A stretch of DNA of 64,000 bases from Megaustenia siamemsis (GCA_032433765.1 JAVIAB010000160.1:20282115-20346114); one strand, 5' to 3'; shown: positions 30,850 to 42,284, counted from the first letter of the stretch. A program made the numbers and translations. The notes: generated by a model from the sequence alone, not told the origin.

Positions 30850-31925
30850 ATAAGAGGCCAATACAAAATGCAGCTCCTAAAAAACATCAGAAAGAAACAA
30901 TCAATATTTTTCGGGCACATCATAAGAGAAGGAAAGTTGGAATTTTTGGTTACAACTAGCAAAATAGAAAGAAAGAGAGATCGCGGACGACAAAGAGAGA
31001 AAATACTGGGTAGCTTTGTGTCGTGGCACGGAAAACAGCCAACAACAGAACTGATATGAAGCACTATAGATCAGTGGCGTATTCTCTATGATACCGCAGC
31101 TACCACCGGTAGCCTGAACATATTAACGAAATACAAAAGGAAATGATAATTTATCATATATTTAAAATAATTATATTACAAATTTTCGAATATTCTATTA
31201 CACATTTCATAGGCCAATATGATTTATTTGCTTTGATTTACATTCATTAAAGCAAGGTTTTGGTCACTATAACGTTTGTGAATGAAACCGAAACTACCTT
31301 TACCTCTAGTAGCCAGCAGTAAATTTTTCCTCTATCCGGACCAAGTATTAACGACCTTGATATTGAAAACTGGGAGTCATAATGATATAGCGGGTATACC
31401 ACTAAAGAAATGCGGTTTCATGGGTTATTTTTAGCTCTAGCCAATTAAAAGCGTTAAAAGTGAAAGTGAAACTATGTCTGAATACGGGAACTTCCTTAGC
31501 CATTTATAACTACGTTATGCGCATCAGCATCTGTAGAAAGAACTTTTTCTGCTCTCAAGAGAATCAAATCTTATTGTCTCTCAACTCAGACACAAGAACG
31601 CTTATCTGGTTTGACATTAATGTCCATTGAGAAATCATTCCCACAGAAACTTAGAAACCAACCCAACAGTAATGGCAAAGTCATCAAAATATTTTCGTCC
31701 CAGACAAGACGGATATAATTAACATAAATAAGTAAGTAATTTAAAATGTAGTGACGTCATTCGAAAATATTACTTTATGTTAGCCTACTGAATATAGTGT
31801 ATGTTTTTATTTATTATGTCAGCGGTAGCCCACACCCCAAAACCAGTATACGTCACTGCTGTAGATAGAAAATTGAAGAAGGACATGATCGCCTACGCCA
31901 ACCGGTATGGTACATAATGATGATG
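30850..31925 (+). mobile_element. LINE-B 3' end, interrupted by hAT copy 2
   Basis: The plus strand encodes MQLLKNIRKKQSIFFGHIIR, then a KIERKRDRGRQREKILGSF segment and HGKQPTTELI with a stop at 31058, then is interrupted at 31072 and resumes at 31859-31925 with AGAAAATTGAAGAAGGACATG and a TGATGATGATGA tail. It is a short 5'-truncated copy of the family seen complete at 44200-44800. Confidence 0.88.
31072..31858 (+). mobile_element. Non-autonomous hAT element, copy 2 (787 bp), inverted to copy 1
   Basis: Ends are CAGTGGCGTATTCTC (31072) and the reverse complement CAGTGACGTATACTGG at 31843-31858. Flanking 8-mers are CTATAGAT (31064-31071) and CTGTAGAT (31859-31866), a target duplication with one change; other LINE-B copies read CTGTAGAT here, so the left copy mutated. 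The plus strand at about 31460-31730 carries the same hAT dimerisation region as copy 1 (NYVMRISICRKNFFCSQENQ) with frameshifts. Overall similarity to copy 1 is high by eye along the whole length. Confidence 0.93.
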
Positions 31926-32054
31926 ATGAATATATTCTAGCAGTTCCCTTCTTATTCTAAAGAAATGATTTTTTTTTTCGTCCTGATGATTGTAATAGGT
32001 TTTCCTTCTATCTTGACCTCATCAACATCTTCGTTACACTTCTTTAGCTCTCCA

Positions 32055-32380
32055 TGGAGGGCCTCGATAGCCTAGATGGGAAAACCACCTGACTAGACTA
32101 CCGACGTTCGGACAACCTGTGTTCGATTCTCGCTGGAAGCAGTGTGAGTTGTACTCGTGGTTGAAAAAAAAAATACCCCCACGGTCGACCCAGATGTTGG
32201 CAGAAATGGATACATGGTATTACCTTGAGAAGATGAGGAATGTAACCTCGCATCGTGAGTTTCCATGCTTGACGCGACACTATCCAGAAATCTCCGAACA
32301 TTTCTGGATAGGCGGCCGAGCACATATGGGTGGAAACTCGCGTGCTAAGACGCCGGTTCAAGTCTCGTACTTTACCTTTA
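32055..32380 (+). mobile_element. S3 SINE
   Basis: Second copy of the family at 23345-23660; box A-like TAGCCTAGATGGGAA and box B-like TGTTCGATTCTC, the second tRNA-like part near GGCGGCCGAGC and GGTTCAAGTCTC, and a TTTACC-rich tail. Confidence 0.75.
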
Positions 32381-32535
32381 CCTTTAGCTCTCCGTGTTAT
32401 TCTCATATTTGTTCTGCAAAATCACATTTGAAAAAAAAAAGAATTTAAAAAAATATTAAGCACACATATAAAAACATAAATTGTAAATAGGTTTTAATGA
32501 ACCAAAAAAAAAATATGCTAGACATATGACAGGAA

Positions 32536-32845
32536 ATATTCTGAGATATAAGATCAGAAATGAAGAACTGTGAAAAAGCTAGGCGTAATATCCGCCATTG
32601 AATACCAAAGGAAACAACAGACAAAATGGCTTGACCACGTGATAAGACAGAATTACCAAAACACAACAAATGAGCCTTTGATAAACGCTACTAAAACATC
32701 ATACCCAAGGGCCGACCACGAATATCATGGATTGATGGAATATTAGAAACACTAGGACAAATATCAGCAGCACAGTGCAACAGAAGAGAAGACGATCTCT
32801 AATTATATCTCACCTAGACGCTGCAAGGCAAATGAGAAATGAAAA
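32536..32845 (+). mobile_element. LINE-C 3' fragment
   Basis: The plus strand reads, with indels, IRNEEL-like, then a GRPRIS/WIDGILETLG segment and ends in CAAATGAGAAATGAAAAAAAG. Same terminus as 18145-18440. It is more degraded than that copy. Confidence 0.8.
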
Positions 32846-33671
32846 AAAGAATAGATATTTTAACTTGTTTAAAAGGACTATTACTTTCTATAAAATGATA
32901 ATTCACTTAGATAAATGATTTCCAAATCCACAAGGCTCAATTCTGCACTAGGTAAGAGAATGTGTCTTGTCAAGCTAAATATGTTTGGCCAAACTGTCCA
33001 CCATTATTGCGAAAATTCCTTATCTCTCGGCACGAACAAAATATGTGTGGATTGAGAAGAGAACTGAGTACTTTCCCTGAACAAGTACTGACTGACAAAG
33101 TTTAACAACCTGCGAGCTTCCTGTCAGACAGGGTTTGTTCGCTGAATGAAGATAGCACTGGTTAATTTCATTGTTTAGTCTCCCAGCAGACGAGTTAGAT
33201 GAAAAGTGGCAGAATGATGTTCTCAGCAACAATTTCCAGTTCACGAGACAGAGAACATCCTGCGAATTCCTCTTCTGTAATTAGAAACGCCTGGCCAGTA
33301 TTTTTTAAACTTTCAGAAAGCCTGGACATAGCTCGGTGTCAGTAGGTATTTTCTGGTTTTGCTTGGAATAACACAATTTGTAATGCGGTGCTTGAGAGTC
33401 GAAAGGGGGGGGGGGGGGCATAGCAAACGGGAGAACCTGGTGGGAAACCAGACAAATCAATTGTGGGTCAAATTTGAGGTGGTAAGGATGACAATATCCC
33501 CAACAAAGTGAATATGCTTTTATGAAGATGTGCAAATGTCTGCCATTGACGTGTCTGATCGTGGGTAACAAGAAGAGTAATTAGAACTTGCAAATTGAGA
33601 AATAAGACTATATGTTGATGAAAGCTATAAGGATAGTTATATGTTGTCCTTGGTTTGTATGAGATGGAATA

Positions 33672-33675
<4 letters not shown>
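32846..33675. other. Intergenic stretch without recognisable features
   Basis: No repeat family or gene recognised. There is a 13-base G run at 33405-33417. Reading frames (up to 88 codons) have no recognised features. Confidence 0.5.
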
Positions 33676-33713
<38 letters not shown>

Positions 33714-33745
33714 CTATCTATGTTGTGTGTGTGTGTGTGTGTGTA
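33676..33745. repeat. TA and TG dinucleotide microsatellites
   Basis: TA repeat at 33676-33709 and TG repeat at 33725-33744. Confidence 0.95.
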
Positions 33746-33807
33746 TTTACGATGGAATTGTATATAGATCTGTATGTATATAAGATGGGGTAAAAAAAAA
33801 AAAAAAA

Positions 33808-34056
33808 GTAAAGTACCCCTGTCACACCAAGTGGCGTATAGGGAATATAGTGTTAGTGACCATAAATTTTACAGACCTTCGGCACATGATTTTTGGGGTA
33901 ATGTGGTCGGTATTACGTCCGTGCCGCTTCACTTTCCCAGAAAAAAATCCGGTACCCATTAAAGGCTGGGTGAACCCGGAAGCCGTCGGTTGGGATCGAA
34001 CCCTACCCCTTGTCCTTTGTAGTCCAGTTCACTAACCACTGAGCTATCCCGGCTCC
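33808..34056 (-). mobile_element. S1 SINE, complete
   Basis: Read on the minus strand, box A TAGCTCAGTGGTTAG (34031-34045) and intact box B GGTTCGATCC lie about 40 bases apart, then the S1 body down to an A-rich region at 33790-33808. It is the least damaged tRNA-like head in the window. Confidence 0.88.
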
Positions 34057-34076
34057 CTATAAGATGGGGTAATATG

Positions 34077-34082
<6 letters not shown>

Positions 34083-34133
<51 letters not shown>
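34083..34133. repeat. TA microsatellite
   Basis: About 25 TA dinucleotides. A run of more than 20 G follows at 34305-34326, and both are polymorphism-prone. Confidence 0.97.
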
Positions 34134-34137
<4 letters not shown>

Positions 34138-34483
34138 ATGTGTTGCATATCCATCCCTTCGTGTGTGTGAGATGGGGTTGTACTCAGCTTTATATGTAAA
34201 TGAGATGGAAATGTGTATAGCTTTTCATATTTACATCCCAACTGCCCAGATGATAAAAAAACAACTATTTTGACTTTATTTTCCCATTACTAGTGACCGC
34301 AAAGGATGGGGGGGGGGGGGGGGGGGTGCTTATGGGGCCGGAGAATAAAAGACTGCTTGTTCAGTGCTGTCGCCGCGAGGTGTTCCTGTCTGAGTCTTTA
34401 TTTCGCTCGCTCCCGATAGAGAAACAACTTTGGGGATTCGAACCCGCATTTTCCTGGTACGGGAGCTTGACAAGTTATTGACA

Positions 34484-35265
34484 GGAAAGAAAGGAAAGAT
34501 ATGAAATAACATTGAGGAAAGATATGAAATAACATTGATGAAAGATATGAAATAACATTGAGGAAAGCTATGAAATAACATTGAAGAAAGCTATGAAATA
34601 ACATTGAGGAAAGATATAAAATAACATTGAGGAGAGATATGAAATAACATTGAAGAAAGATATGAAATAACATTGAAGAAAGATATGAAATAACATTGAG
34701 GAAAGATATGAAATAACATTGAGGAAAGCTATGAAATAACATTGATGAAAGATATAAAATAACATTGAGGAGAGATATGAAATAACATTGACGAAAGATA
34801 TGAAATAACATTGAAGAAAGATATGAAATAACATTGAGGAAAGATATGAAATAAAATTGAGGAAAGCTATGAAATAACATTGAGGAAAGCTATGAAATAA
34901 CATTGAGGAAAGCTATGAAATAACATTGAGGAAAGCTATGAAATAACATCGAGGAAAGCTTTGAAATAACATTGAGGAAAGATATGAAATAACATTGAAG
35001 AAAGATATGAAATAACATTGAAGAAAGATATGAAATAACATTGAGGAAAGCTATGAAATAAAATTGAGGAAAGCTATGAAATAACATTGAGGAAAGCTAT
35101 GAAATAACATTGAGGAAAGCTATGAAATAACATTGAGGACAGCTATGAAATAACATTGAGGAAAGCTATGAAATAACATTGAGGAAAGATATTAAATAAA
35201 ACTGAGGAGAGCTATGAAATAACAATGAGGAAAGCTTTGGAATAACATTGAGGAGAGCTATGAAA
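34484..35265 (+). repeat. 24-bp minisatellite, about 33 copies
   Basis: Unit GAAAGATATGAAATAACATT plus GAGG, with common variants GATATG/GCTATG and GAGG/GAAG/GATG. The 24-bp length keeps one minus frame open (repeats of MLFHSFPQCYFISFLNVI type), which produces several overlapping reading frames; these are repeat artefacts. Variant order hints at larger blocks (for example 34690-34800 resembles 34600-34690). Confidence 0.97.
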
Positions 35266-36035
35266 CGGCGTTAAACTTGAAAATTATTGCACTAACATTT
35301 CACAAATATAACTTCTTTCTTAACCCATTCATTTGTGGAAGGAGATACACAATTCTGGTTCTCCCCCTTTTAGCGGCTTTAATCATTCCGAACTGATGAT
35401 AACATTTAACTAAACTAAAACATTTTTAATTTCTTATATCCCCCCCTCCCGAACCCCTTTCCAGTGCTAACTATTGCTACCAGCAAATGCCAATTTATCA
35501 CTGAGAACGAAGTAGTCGATTTGGCATATTTTTTTTTGTTCACACGAGTTGTCAGAATCCTGGCCAGCTTGTAATAAAATTACAGGAGCCAATGATGATT
35601 CGATCATCCGTGGGACACGTGACAAGTGACGCTAATGCAGCGGATCGCTACAACAAAATGAAGACAACACTGGGTAAATGATTCGTGGACTAGTTGCAAA
35701 AATTTAGGATTACTGAGTAGCAACAATTGTTTGGAGCGGGAAACACGATTTTGGCATAGGACCAAGCAATCAGCTAGAGCGGAATGCACGTTTCTACAAC
35801 ATTGTGCAGATTTGTATAACAACATCGTCATTATCATTACCATCAGCATTTTCAGCGTTTTAATAATCATCATTATTATCATCACCATTATCATCATGTC
35901 ACGTACAACAACTTCTAACGTAAATGAACATGTCTCTCCACAAACTTGCTTCTCTTCAGTTGCTTGTCCCGCCTCTTCTTTGCGTTTACTAACTAAAGAA
36001 AGAGTTAGACTAAAGGAATAGTTAGACTTCCTTGT
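35266..36035. other. Intergenic stretch with ATT/ATC-rich simple sequence
   Basis: An ATC/ATT-rich tract at 35820-35900 abuts a short LINE-like 3' end. No gene is supported. Confidence 0.5.
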
Positions 36036-36039
36036 CGTC

Positions 36040-36460
36040 CGCGCTTAAATGAACGTAAATGTGTTGTGTTGCCATCTACAGTAAAACTGCGATATTTGCA
36101 CATCGATTCAACACTTCCGACTTCGGCATGCCGTTTTTGAGTACCGGATTGTCTTCTCTCTCGATCCCGACTAACTTGACTAGACAACTGTTAGTCTGTT
36201 ACTAGGGGTACAGCGAAGAGGTGGAGTAGAGTCTGAATAATTCTGGCTCACCGATCTTAGCGCAAGCCATCAGCAATGCGTCGCTGGCAGCGTTCAAATC
36301 TTTTGCTTTCGGGCGCTTTTGTCCCCAATTGCTTATATTCTGCTGTTTCCTTCTTACCAAACCATTCTTTATACACTTCTTTCCTCTCTTCTCTCGATCG
36401 CTTCTTTCTTCCCCTAATTACCTCTGTATGTTCCAATATTTGACTATTCATTATCATTAA
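36040..36460 (-). mobile_element. F-type LINE 3' end
   Basis: On the minus strand 36457 to 36257 reads RGRKKRSREERKEVYKEWFG, then FERCQRRIADGLR, a basic carboxy-terminal tail; the remaining region matches the F 3' end at 42285-42610. The plus copy at 47300-47815 shares ...IADGLRQ at the same place. 36461 to 38417 has no recognised repeat or gene. Confidence 0.7.
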
Positions 36461-38417
36461 AGGAATTTTTACGATGCGTATTTTTACTGCTGCTCCTATT
36501 ATGAAACGTTAAACTAGTCCGCCGTTTTGATACGTTATTTAGCTGACTAATCTTGGGGTACGCTCCCATTGATCATGAAGTTTGAACGGTTTTTTCGTGA
36601 GGTGCATGGAGATCGTGTTGCCCGCGACGGCCATAACAGCGACCCGGAAGTGTGTATTATGAACTGCACGCCATTTATACAGTGCGCAACACGCTCAATA
36701 GAACAGTATGAACGATCAGGATGAACACTTTATTGGTTGCTGCAACAGGGGCGAAGCAGATATGGCAATGCCTCGCCTGCAGTGACGCCATTCCGTTCTA
36801 AGGTGTAATTGGCTAGTTAATAATGAATATATTAATTTACATTGCAATTTAAATGCGAATTAGGTTTGAATTTGCTTACCTTAGAATGGATTAGTTAGGT
36901 TCTGTTAACTTATTTAGTTTAAAAGATGAGCTCAAATGAATACAGTTAACATTAGACGAGCACAAGAGAAACACCAGCCACCTCAGATAAGTTTCAATAG
37001 AAATAAATTAATACTGGTATTTGAACAGAAAAAATGGGCAGGTTCTAGAGGTATTAAATTCATTAGCGGATTTCCATGTTACTGACCTGTTGTCATGTTC
37101 TTCTGACAGCCGCAGCCGATTCAATTTAGAGAATCGTCTGATGGCCTGTATGGGTTGCCTCACCCCACGGGACATCAATGTACCCCATTTTCACGGGTAG
37201 TCTATTACACCTCTCTCGATCCCCCACCTCCACCATTTCCTTCTTTCACTTCCATCTCGTTTCTGTTTCTCCCCCCCCCCCTCTTTTCTTCCATCCCCTG
37301 ATTGTTTCGGCCCCTTACACCATGATGTGATCTCCCAAGGCGACATTCAGTGTCTATATTACATATCTGTATGACCTACAATATCCCACTATTACGTCGT
37401 ATTTATCGCAATGTTTCCCTGAGTAACGTCCCCCCCCCCTTGCATCCCATTTGACTCACCGCCATCTACTCGCTGGGAACTTTGGATCTTGCCTCAGTTA
37501 AGTCTCGTTTTAATTTTATATATATTTTAGCATAATAATTTTCCACAAATTATCTATTTTTATCCTCCAATATATAGCACATCTCTTGTTCGTTTTATCA
37601 TTTCATCTCTTATCCTTCTTTTTATTTCTCTTTGATTTATCTGGCCCGTTCCTTCTAGATATAGTAGAGTTTATCAATACTTCGTTGTTCGTTTGTGTTG
37701 TTTTCGTTTACTTAAGAAGGCCGCATGTAGGCCGAAACGTCAGTATTGTGTTATGTTTCTTTTTTGTAAAGCTGACACCATACCTTGTAGAAGTGTACGT
37801 TACACTCCACTACTTTTTCACACTACCAGCTTTACCGCAGCACTACAATTATTTGCCGGTTTCACCCTCTGTAAAGGCTACACGATGTCACACACAATCA
37901 GCGGGCACAGGATGCTCAAAAGCTCCTGAGCTGGAAACAATCAGCGACTCATAGCTGACTGCTCTCGTCATGATAAGTAAATCAGAGCGGAGAAAGACCG
38001 TACCAAACCCCGAGAATCGACTGACAACGAACAAACTAGTCGGGTCACCCGAGAAAAGATCAACATGCAACAAAACCCGGATGCAACAATGGCACGCTGA
38101 AGTCGGAAAAGTAGGAAAGTAAAAGATAGACTGACGAAGAAATAGCCAGGGAGGGGAGACCAACAAACAAATATGCCTCGGACGAAAAGTCCAATAATTG
38201 AACATGAGTATACTGAGTATAGAGTATTGTCTTAATGAAAGTTAGAAATGTTGAGACTGGAGAAAACTTCGTGCAAAACATGTTCAGGTCTGGTGGTCAG
38301 AGAGGAGATTGAGAGAAATAGATTAAACTCAGAGAATTTCAAGAATCGAAGGTGATGTAAGAGGACAGGAGGAGATTAGGGAAATGATAGTGTTTTCACG
38401 GCAAAAAGGAGCTGTTT
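36461..38417. other. Long intergenic stretch, C-rich runs, no supported gene
   Basis: Contains C runs at about 37271-37280 and 37432-37438. Reading frames (122 codons at 37586-37954) are hydrophobic and not recognised; the segment LRRPHVGRNVS near 37707-37740 resembles text found near the ends of some retroelement proteins, but I cannot assign it. Confidence 0.4.
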
Positions 38418-38430
38418 GATTGTAATGGCT

Positions 38431-38810
38431 ATCATAAGAAACAGATAATCAAATCAATCAGAGGACCACAAGCCCCAAATCAGGATGCCTTTCATAATAT
38501 GAATAGATATGAACAAGTTATCATTATACGCCTAAGAACAGGACACAATCGACTCCATAGTCACATGTATACAAAATTCAAGACCGGCACATCAACTACT
38601 TGTACATGTGGACAGGCACCCCAGACTGCTGAACACATACTTCAAGGCTGCACTGAATATAGTAGACTGAGGAAAATCCATTGGCCCATAGATACAACAC
38701 TACAGACAAAACTATATGGGCCACTGCAAGAATTACAAAAGACAGTAAAATTTATACAGGAAACGACATTGCAGATATAGACAATACTTCAGGCGAACGA
38801 AAGATAGATA
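38431..38810 (+). mobile_element. LINE-D 3' end, second copy, strongly 5'-truncated
   Basis: The plus strand matches 13124-13497 almost base for base, encoding MNRYEQVIIIRLRTGHNRLH and the Cys/His segment CTCGQAPQTAEHILQGC, and ends GAACGAAAGATAGATAGATT. Here the first cysteine pair reads CTC (CRS in the other copy). It is flanked by GATTGTAATGGCT at 38418-38430 and 38811-38823, a perfect 13-bp target duplication (10 bp if the tail supplies GAT). The two copies differ at few sites, so LINE-D was recently active. Confidence 0.94.
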
Positions 38811-38823
38811 GATTGTAATGGCT

Positions 38824-40254
38824 TACCTAGTTCTTGTACTCAAGTGTAAGGTTCATAGATGCTGTTGTACGATTGTAGTAGGTTTGACCTCCATAGACAT
38901 CGAAGCCTATTTATTAGTAACGGTTTGAATTATTTGAACTATATCGCGGCTATACTAGGGAGTACGGTGGCTGTTTGTACACTGTTTAACTCATTGAGCT
39001 GGAACGTGATTGTGTTATGTATTCTGATAAAATATTACAGGAGTCGTGACCTCCGTTGTCTCCCATGAATATCCTCCGCTGCACTGCAGATCATATTTAA
39101 CATTAACTGTGACATCCTCACACAATTTTGTAACAGATCCTATTAGTTTGGTGCCATGCCCTTCCATTATCATTGTATTTGGCATTGTAACTGCCACATG
39201 ATGTATGGGGCTGAAGGATACATGTATAGCAGTTGCTGTAAACCACGACACGATGCATTGCGCCCAATTAACGCCCTGTTAAGGTTGAACGATGAACATT
39301 TTAGTAGTCAAGCCAACGTAGAAAGTTAGTGGTTAGCAGGTTAGTAGTTAGTCTATTTGTTAGTAGCTAGTTAGTTAATACTTTAGTAGCTAGTTACCTT
39401 ATAAGTTTGTTAGTAGCTAATAAGTTATCCAGCTAATTAACTTGTAAATTTAGTGGCGAGTAATCTATAGTAGGCTACGTTAGTTATAAAGTAGGTAGAT
39501 AACTGACCGGTGTAAGTTGGTTTATTTTATGCTTGTTAAATGGATTATTTTTTGTTGTTGTTGTTGCCGAAAACAATAGAAAACACTCATCTCATATTAA
39601 CATATGTATAAGCTATCGACTTAAGTAGTCCGTTGGTTTACAACACACCTTGCACGTCTTCTCACGCATTATTTTCTATTTGTTTCATTTCATCTGCAAC
39701 TAGAAAGAAAGCAACATATCTCAAGCCGAGGTGGGGTGGCAAGAGAGAGAGAGCTGGGTAAAAGGCCTGCAGCTTTATCCAATTAAAAAAAAACCAATAC
39801 AGAAAACAATAATAGAGAAGAATCGGGTCAGGGAACTGGAATCATGAAGGAAGCCTAATGTGCCAAAGGGCATGAAAAGAATTGATTCGTGCCACGCATT
39901 ATTCCACATTCTTTCATTCTCAGAATTGTAGGGTTCGTTAATTGTCATGCTCTCATTGAAATGACAATCCGTGAGTAATATCGATGATTGATTGAATGAT
40001 TGATTAGTTAGCAGAGCATATATCAATCTTGTGGACAATAAAATAAGGAAAAAAAAACACACAATCATGTTTCGAAGCGAAAAATCATGTTAGTTCACAT
40101 ATGTTTTTTTTTTTATTTTACCACTGGACTGTGATTGTTTTGAGCCGTGGTCGGGGTACGCCATTCCGCCCTTTCTCTCTATGACAAAACATAGCTGGTA
40201 TTAATGTAAGAGAAGATGAATCTTGAATTCGATGGAATGAATTCGGTCTCTTGT
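38824..40254. other. Intergenic stretch
   Basis: TTAGTAGCTAGTTAG-rich low-complexity sequence at 39330-39490 and a TTG run at 39552-39566. A minus-strand frame at 39251-39015 (78 codons, FSPIHHVAVTMPNTMIM...) is not recognised; it could be an unidentified repeat or exon. No other feature is supported. Confidence 0.4.
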
Positions 40255-40400
40255 TAGAGAGAGCAGGTGGTCGAATCGGTAACTTCTCGGATTCCAAACT
40301 AGAAGAACGCGGGTTCGAATCCCGGTAGGGTCAGAGGTCTTTTTTTTTCCTGTCGGGGGTGAAATAAAAATTCAGACCCGAACAACTCGCAGCAACAGCA
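40255..40400 (+). mobile_element. tRNA-headed SINE of a further family
   Basis: A tRNA-like block with box A-like AGCAGGTGGTCGAATCGG and box B GGGTTCGAATCCCGG (40310-40325), which closely follows the tRNA consensus. The following TTTTTTTTCCTGTCGGGGGTGAAATAAAAA part is shared, with changes, with 55760-55870. A stable cloverleaf cannot be confirmed by eye, and the shared non-tRNA body argues for a SINE rather than a tRNA gene. Confidence 0.65.
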
Positions 40401-40429
40401 CATGACAAACAGCCTTTACGCTTGGGTCA

Positions 40430-41150
40430 TATAAGTCTCCCAGCCAGACCACAGAAACTATAATTCTCCCAACCAGACCACAGAAGCTATAAGTCTCCCA
40501 GCCAGACAACAGAAGATATAAGTCTCCCAGCCAGACAACAGAAACTATAATTCTCCCAACCAGACGACAGAAGCTATATGTCTCCCAGCCAGACAACAGA
40601 AGATATAAGTCTCACAGCCAAACCACAGAAACTATAATTCTCCCAACCAGACCACAGAAGCTATAAGTCTCCCAGCCAGACAACAGAAGATATAAGTCTC
40701 CCAGCCAAACCACAGAAACTATAATTCTCCCAGCCAGATCACAGAAGCTATAAGTCTCCCAGTCAGACAACAGAAGCTATAAGTCTCCCAGCCAGACAAC
40801 AGAAGCTATAAGTCTCCCAGCCAGACAACAGAAGCTATAAGTCTCCCAGCCGGACGACAGAAACTATAATTCTCCCAGCCAGACAACAGAAGCTATAAGT
40901 CTCCCAGCCGGACGACAGAAACTATAAGTCTCCCAGCCAGACAACAGAAGCTATAAGTCTCCCAGCCAGACAACAGAAGCTATAAGTCTCCCTGCAGGAC
41001 AACAGAAGCTATAAGTCTCCTAGCCAGACGACGGAAGCTGTAGTTCTCCCAGCCAGACCACAGAAACTATAATTCTCCCAGCCAGACAACAGAAGCTATA
41101 AGTCTCCCAGCCAGACAACAGAAGCTATAAGTCTCCCAGCCAGACGACAG
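40430..41150 (+). repeat. 29-bp minisatellite, about 25 copies
   Basis: Unit ATAAGTCTCCCAGCCAGACA plus ACAGAAGCT, with common variants ATTCTCCCAACCAGACCACA, GATCACAG and GGACGACAG. At 40430-40740 the variants recur in blocks of four to five units, so amplification acted on multi-unit segments. The length is not a multiple of three and long frames are rare. Confidence 0.97.
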
Positions 41151-41239
41151 TCATGGGGCACCACCGTTGAGACAATTATCAGACGAGTTAACAAACAGCT
41201 ACTCTATTGTGGCTTCCTCGAATAGCTAGGGGTATCGAA

Positions 41240-42020
41240 AAATCATCATCATCATCATCAAGTACCGGGCCTGCTGGCGTAGGTGATCATGTCTCTCCAC
41301 AACTTTCAATCTCGACAGTTATTTATCATTTCTGTTGTTGATCTTCTGCCAAGCCATTCTCTTAAGCTGTCTGGTATCATTTCTCTTTGTTTCCCTCCAT
41401 CTCTTCGTCCCTCAATTTTCCCAGGTGATACAATATATTCCAGTTGTTCTCTTCTCATTACATGGCCAAAAAATTATTGTTTCTTCCTAATATCGGAAAT
41501 TAACTCTCTTTTTGCTTTGGCCTTTTTCAAAACGTTTTCATTACTCTTCTTAGCTGTCCACGGTATTCTCAACATTATTCTGTAAAACCACATTTCTAAA
41601 GATTACATTGATTTCTTTGTCTGTTGTCCATGATTCACTACCATTTGGTAAGAATGGCTCTACATAACATTTAAGGACTCTTTTCCTTGTTTTTTTGGTC
41701 AAAGATGGATTGCACAATATCTTCCTCATTTTTTGTAAAGCTGCTTTTGCCTGAGCCATTCTACATCTCACCTCTTTTGTACAACTTCCATCTGAGGTTA
41801 ACAAAGTTCCCAAATATTTAAATTCATTTACCTTCTTTAATATTGTTCTACTTGTCTTTATTTTGCACTGATGTGATATCTTTTTCTTTGTTGTTACCAT
41901 TACTTCTATCTTTTTGCTATTAAGGCTGAGTCCTTTATTTTTGCTTTCTTTCACTATAATGTCTAACATTTCTTGTAACTCATTTTCACTCTTAGCGATT
42001 AAGACTATCATCAGCATACC
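41240..42020 (-). mobile_element. LINE-A fragment, 3' half
   Basis: On the minus strand 42017 to 41550 reads MLMIVLIAKSENELQEMLDI, then KKIEVMVTTKKKISHQC, FKYLGTLLTSDGSCTK and GSESWTTDKEINVIF; the YADD box at about 41998-42020 is followed by a small deletion that shifts the frame. The 3' end reaches the ATC-rich tail at 41240-41260. This is the same family as 26403-28340, in the same orientation. Confidence 0.9.
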
Positions 42021-42117
42021 TTAGATTATTTATCGAAAAATATCTTCTTATTTTGAAAACGGCGGAAATAATGAACACAGGTTTATTATTCCCACTATAG
42101 ATATATTTGAAATAAAA

Positions 42118-42205
42118 GTAATAAGGTAAATGGCCCCGTCTCGTATAGTGAACGTGGTGTTAGAGCCCATATTTGTCAATAGACATTTGGCACATTATTT
42201 TTAGT
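42118..42205 (-). mobile_element. S1 SINE fragment
   Basis: A short piece of the S1 3' body (TAATAAGGTAAATGGCCCC to TTTGGCACATTATTTTTAG) beside the F-type fragment. Its head is missing, perhaps cut by the F-type LINE that follows. Confidence 0.6.
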
Positions 42206-42284
42206 GGATAATAATAAATGAATACTATTCTAGAGGGAAACTTTCGAGGCGATTGATCAACGAATGATTGCTTGCATTCGACCG

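Noticed and set aside
34398..35087. Hydrophobic membrane protein on the minus strand (160, 111 and 65 codons)
   Set aside because: The frames are the 24-bp repeat read through and differ only by unit variants.
37586..37954. Two overlapping frames near LRRPHVGRNVS as a retroelement protein
   Set aside because: The resemblance is a few residues only; neighbouring sequence gives no reverse transcriptase or other domain.
39015..39251. Minus-strand frame as a host exon
   Set aside because: No recognised domain and no convincing splice sites around it; left as unassigned.
40300..40335. Functional tRNA gene at the GGGTTCGAATCCCGG site
   Set aside because: The upstream half does not give an obvious acceptor stem, and the sequence after it is shared with 55760-55870, so a SINE is more likely.
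40430..41150. CRISPR array with 29-bp repeats
   Set aside because: The 29-bp units abut without spacers and vary throughout; no cas genes are present.
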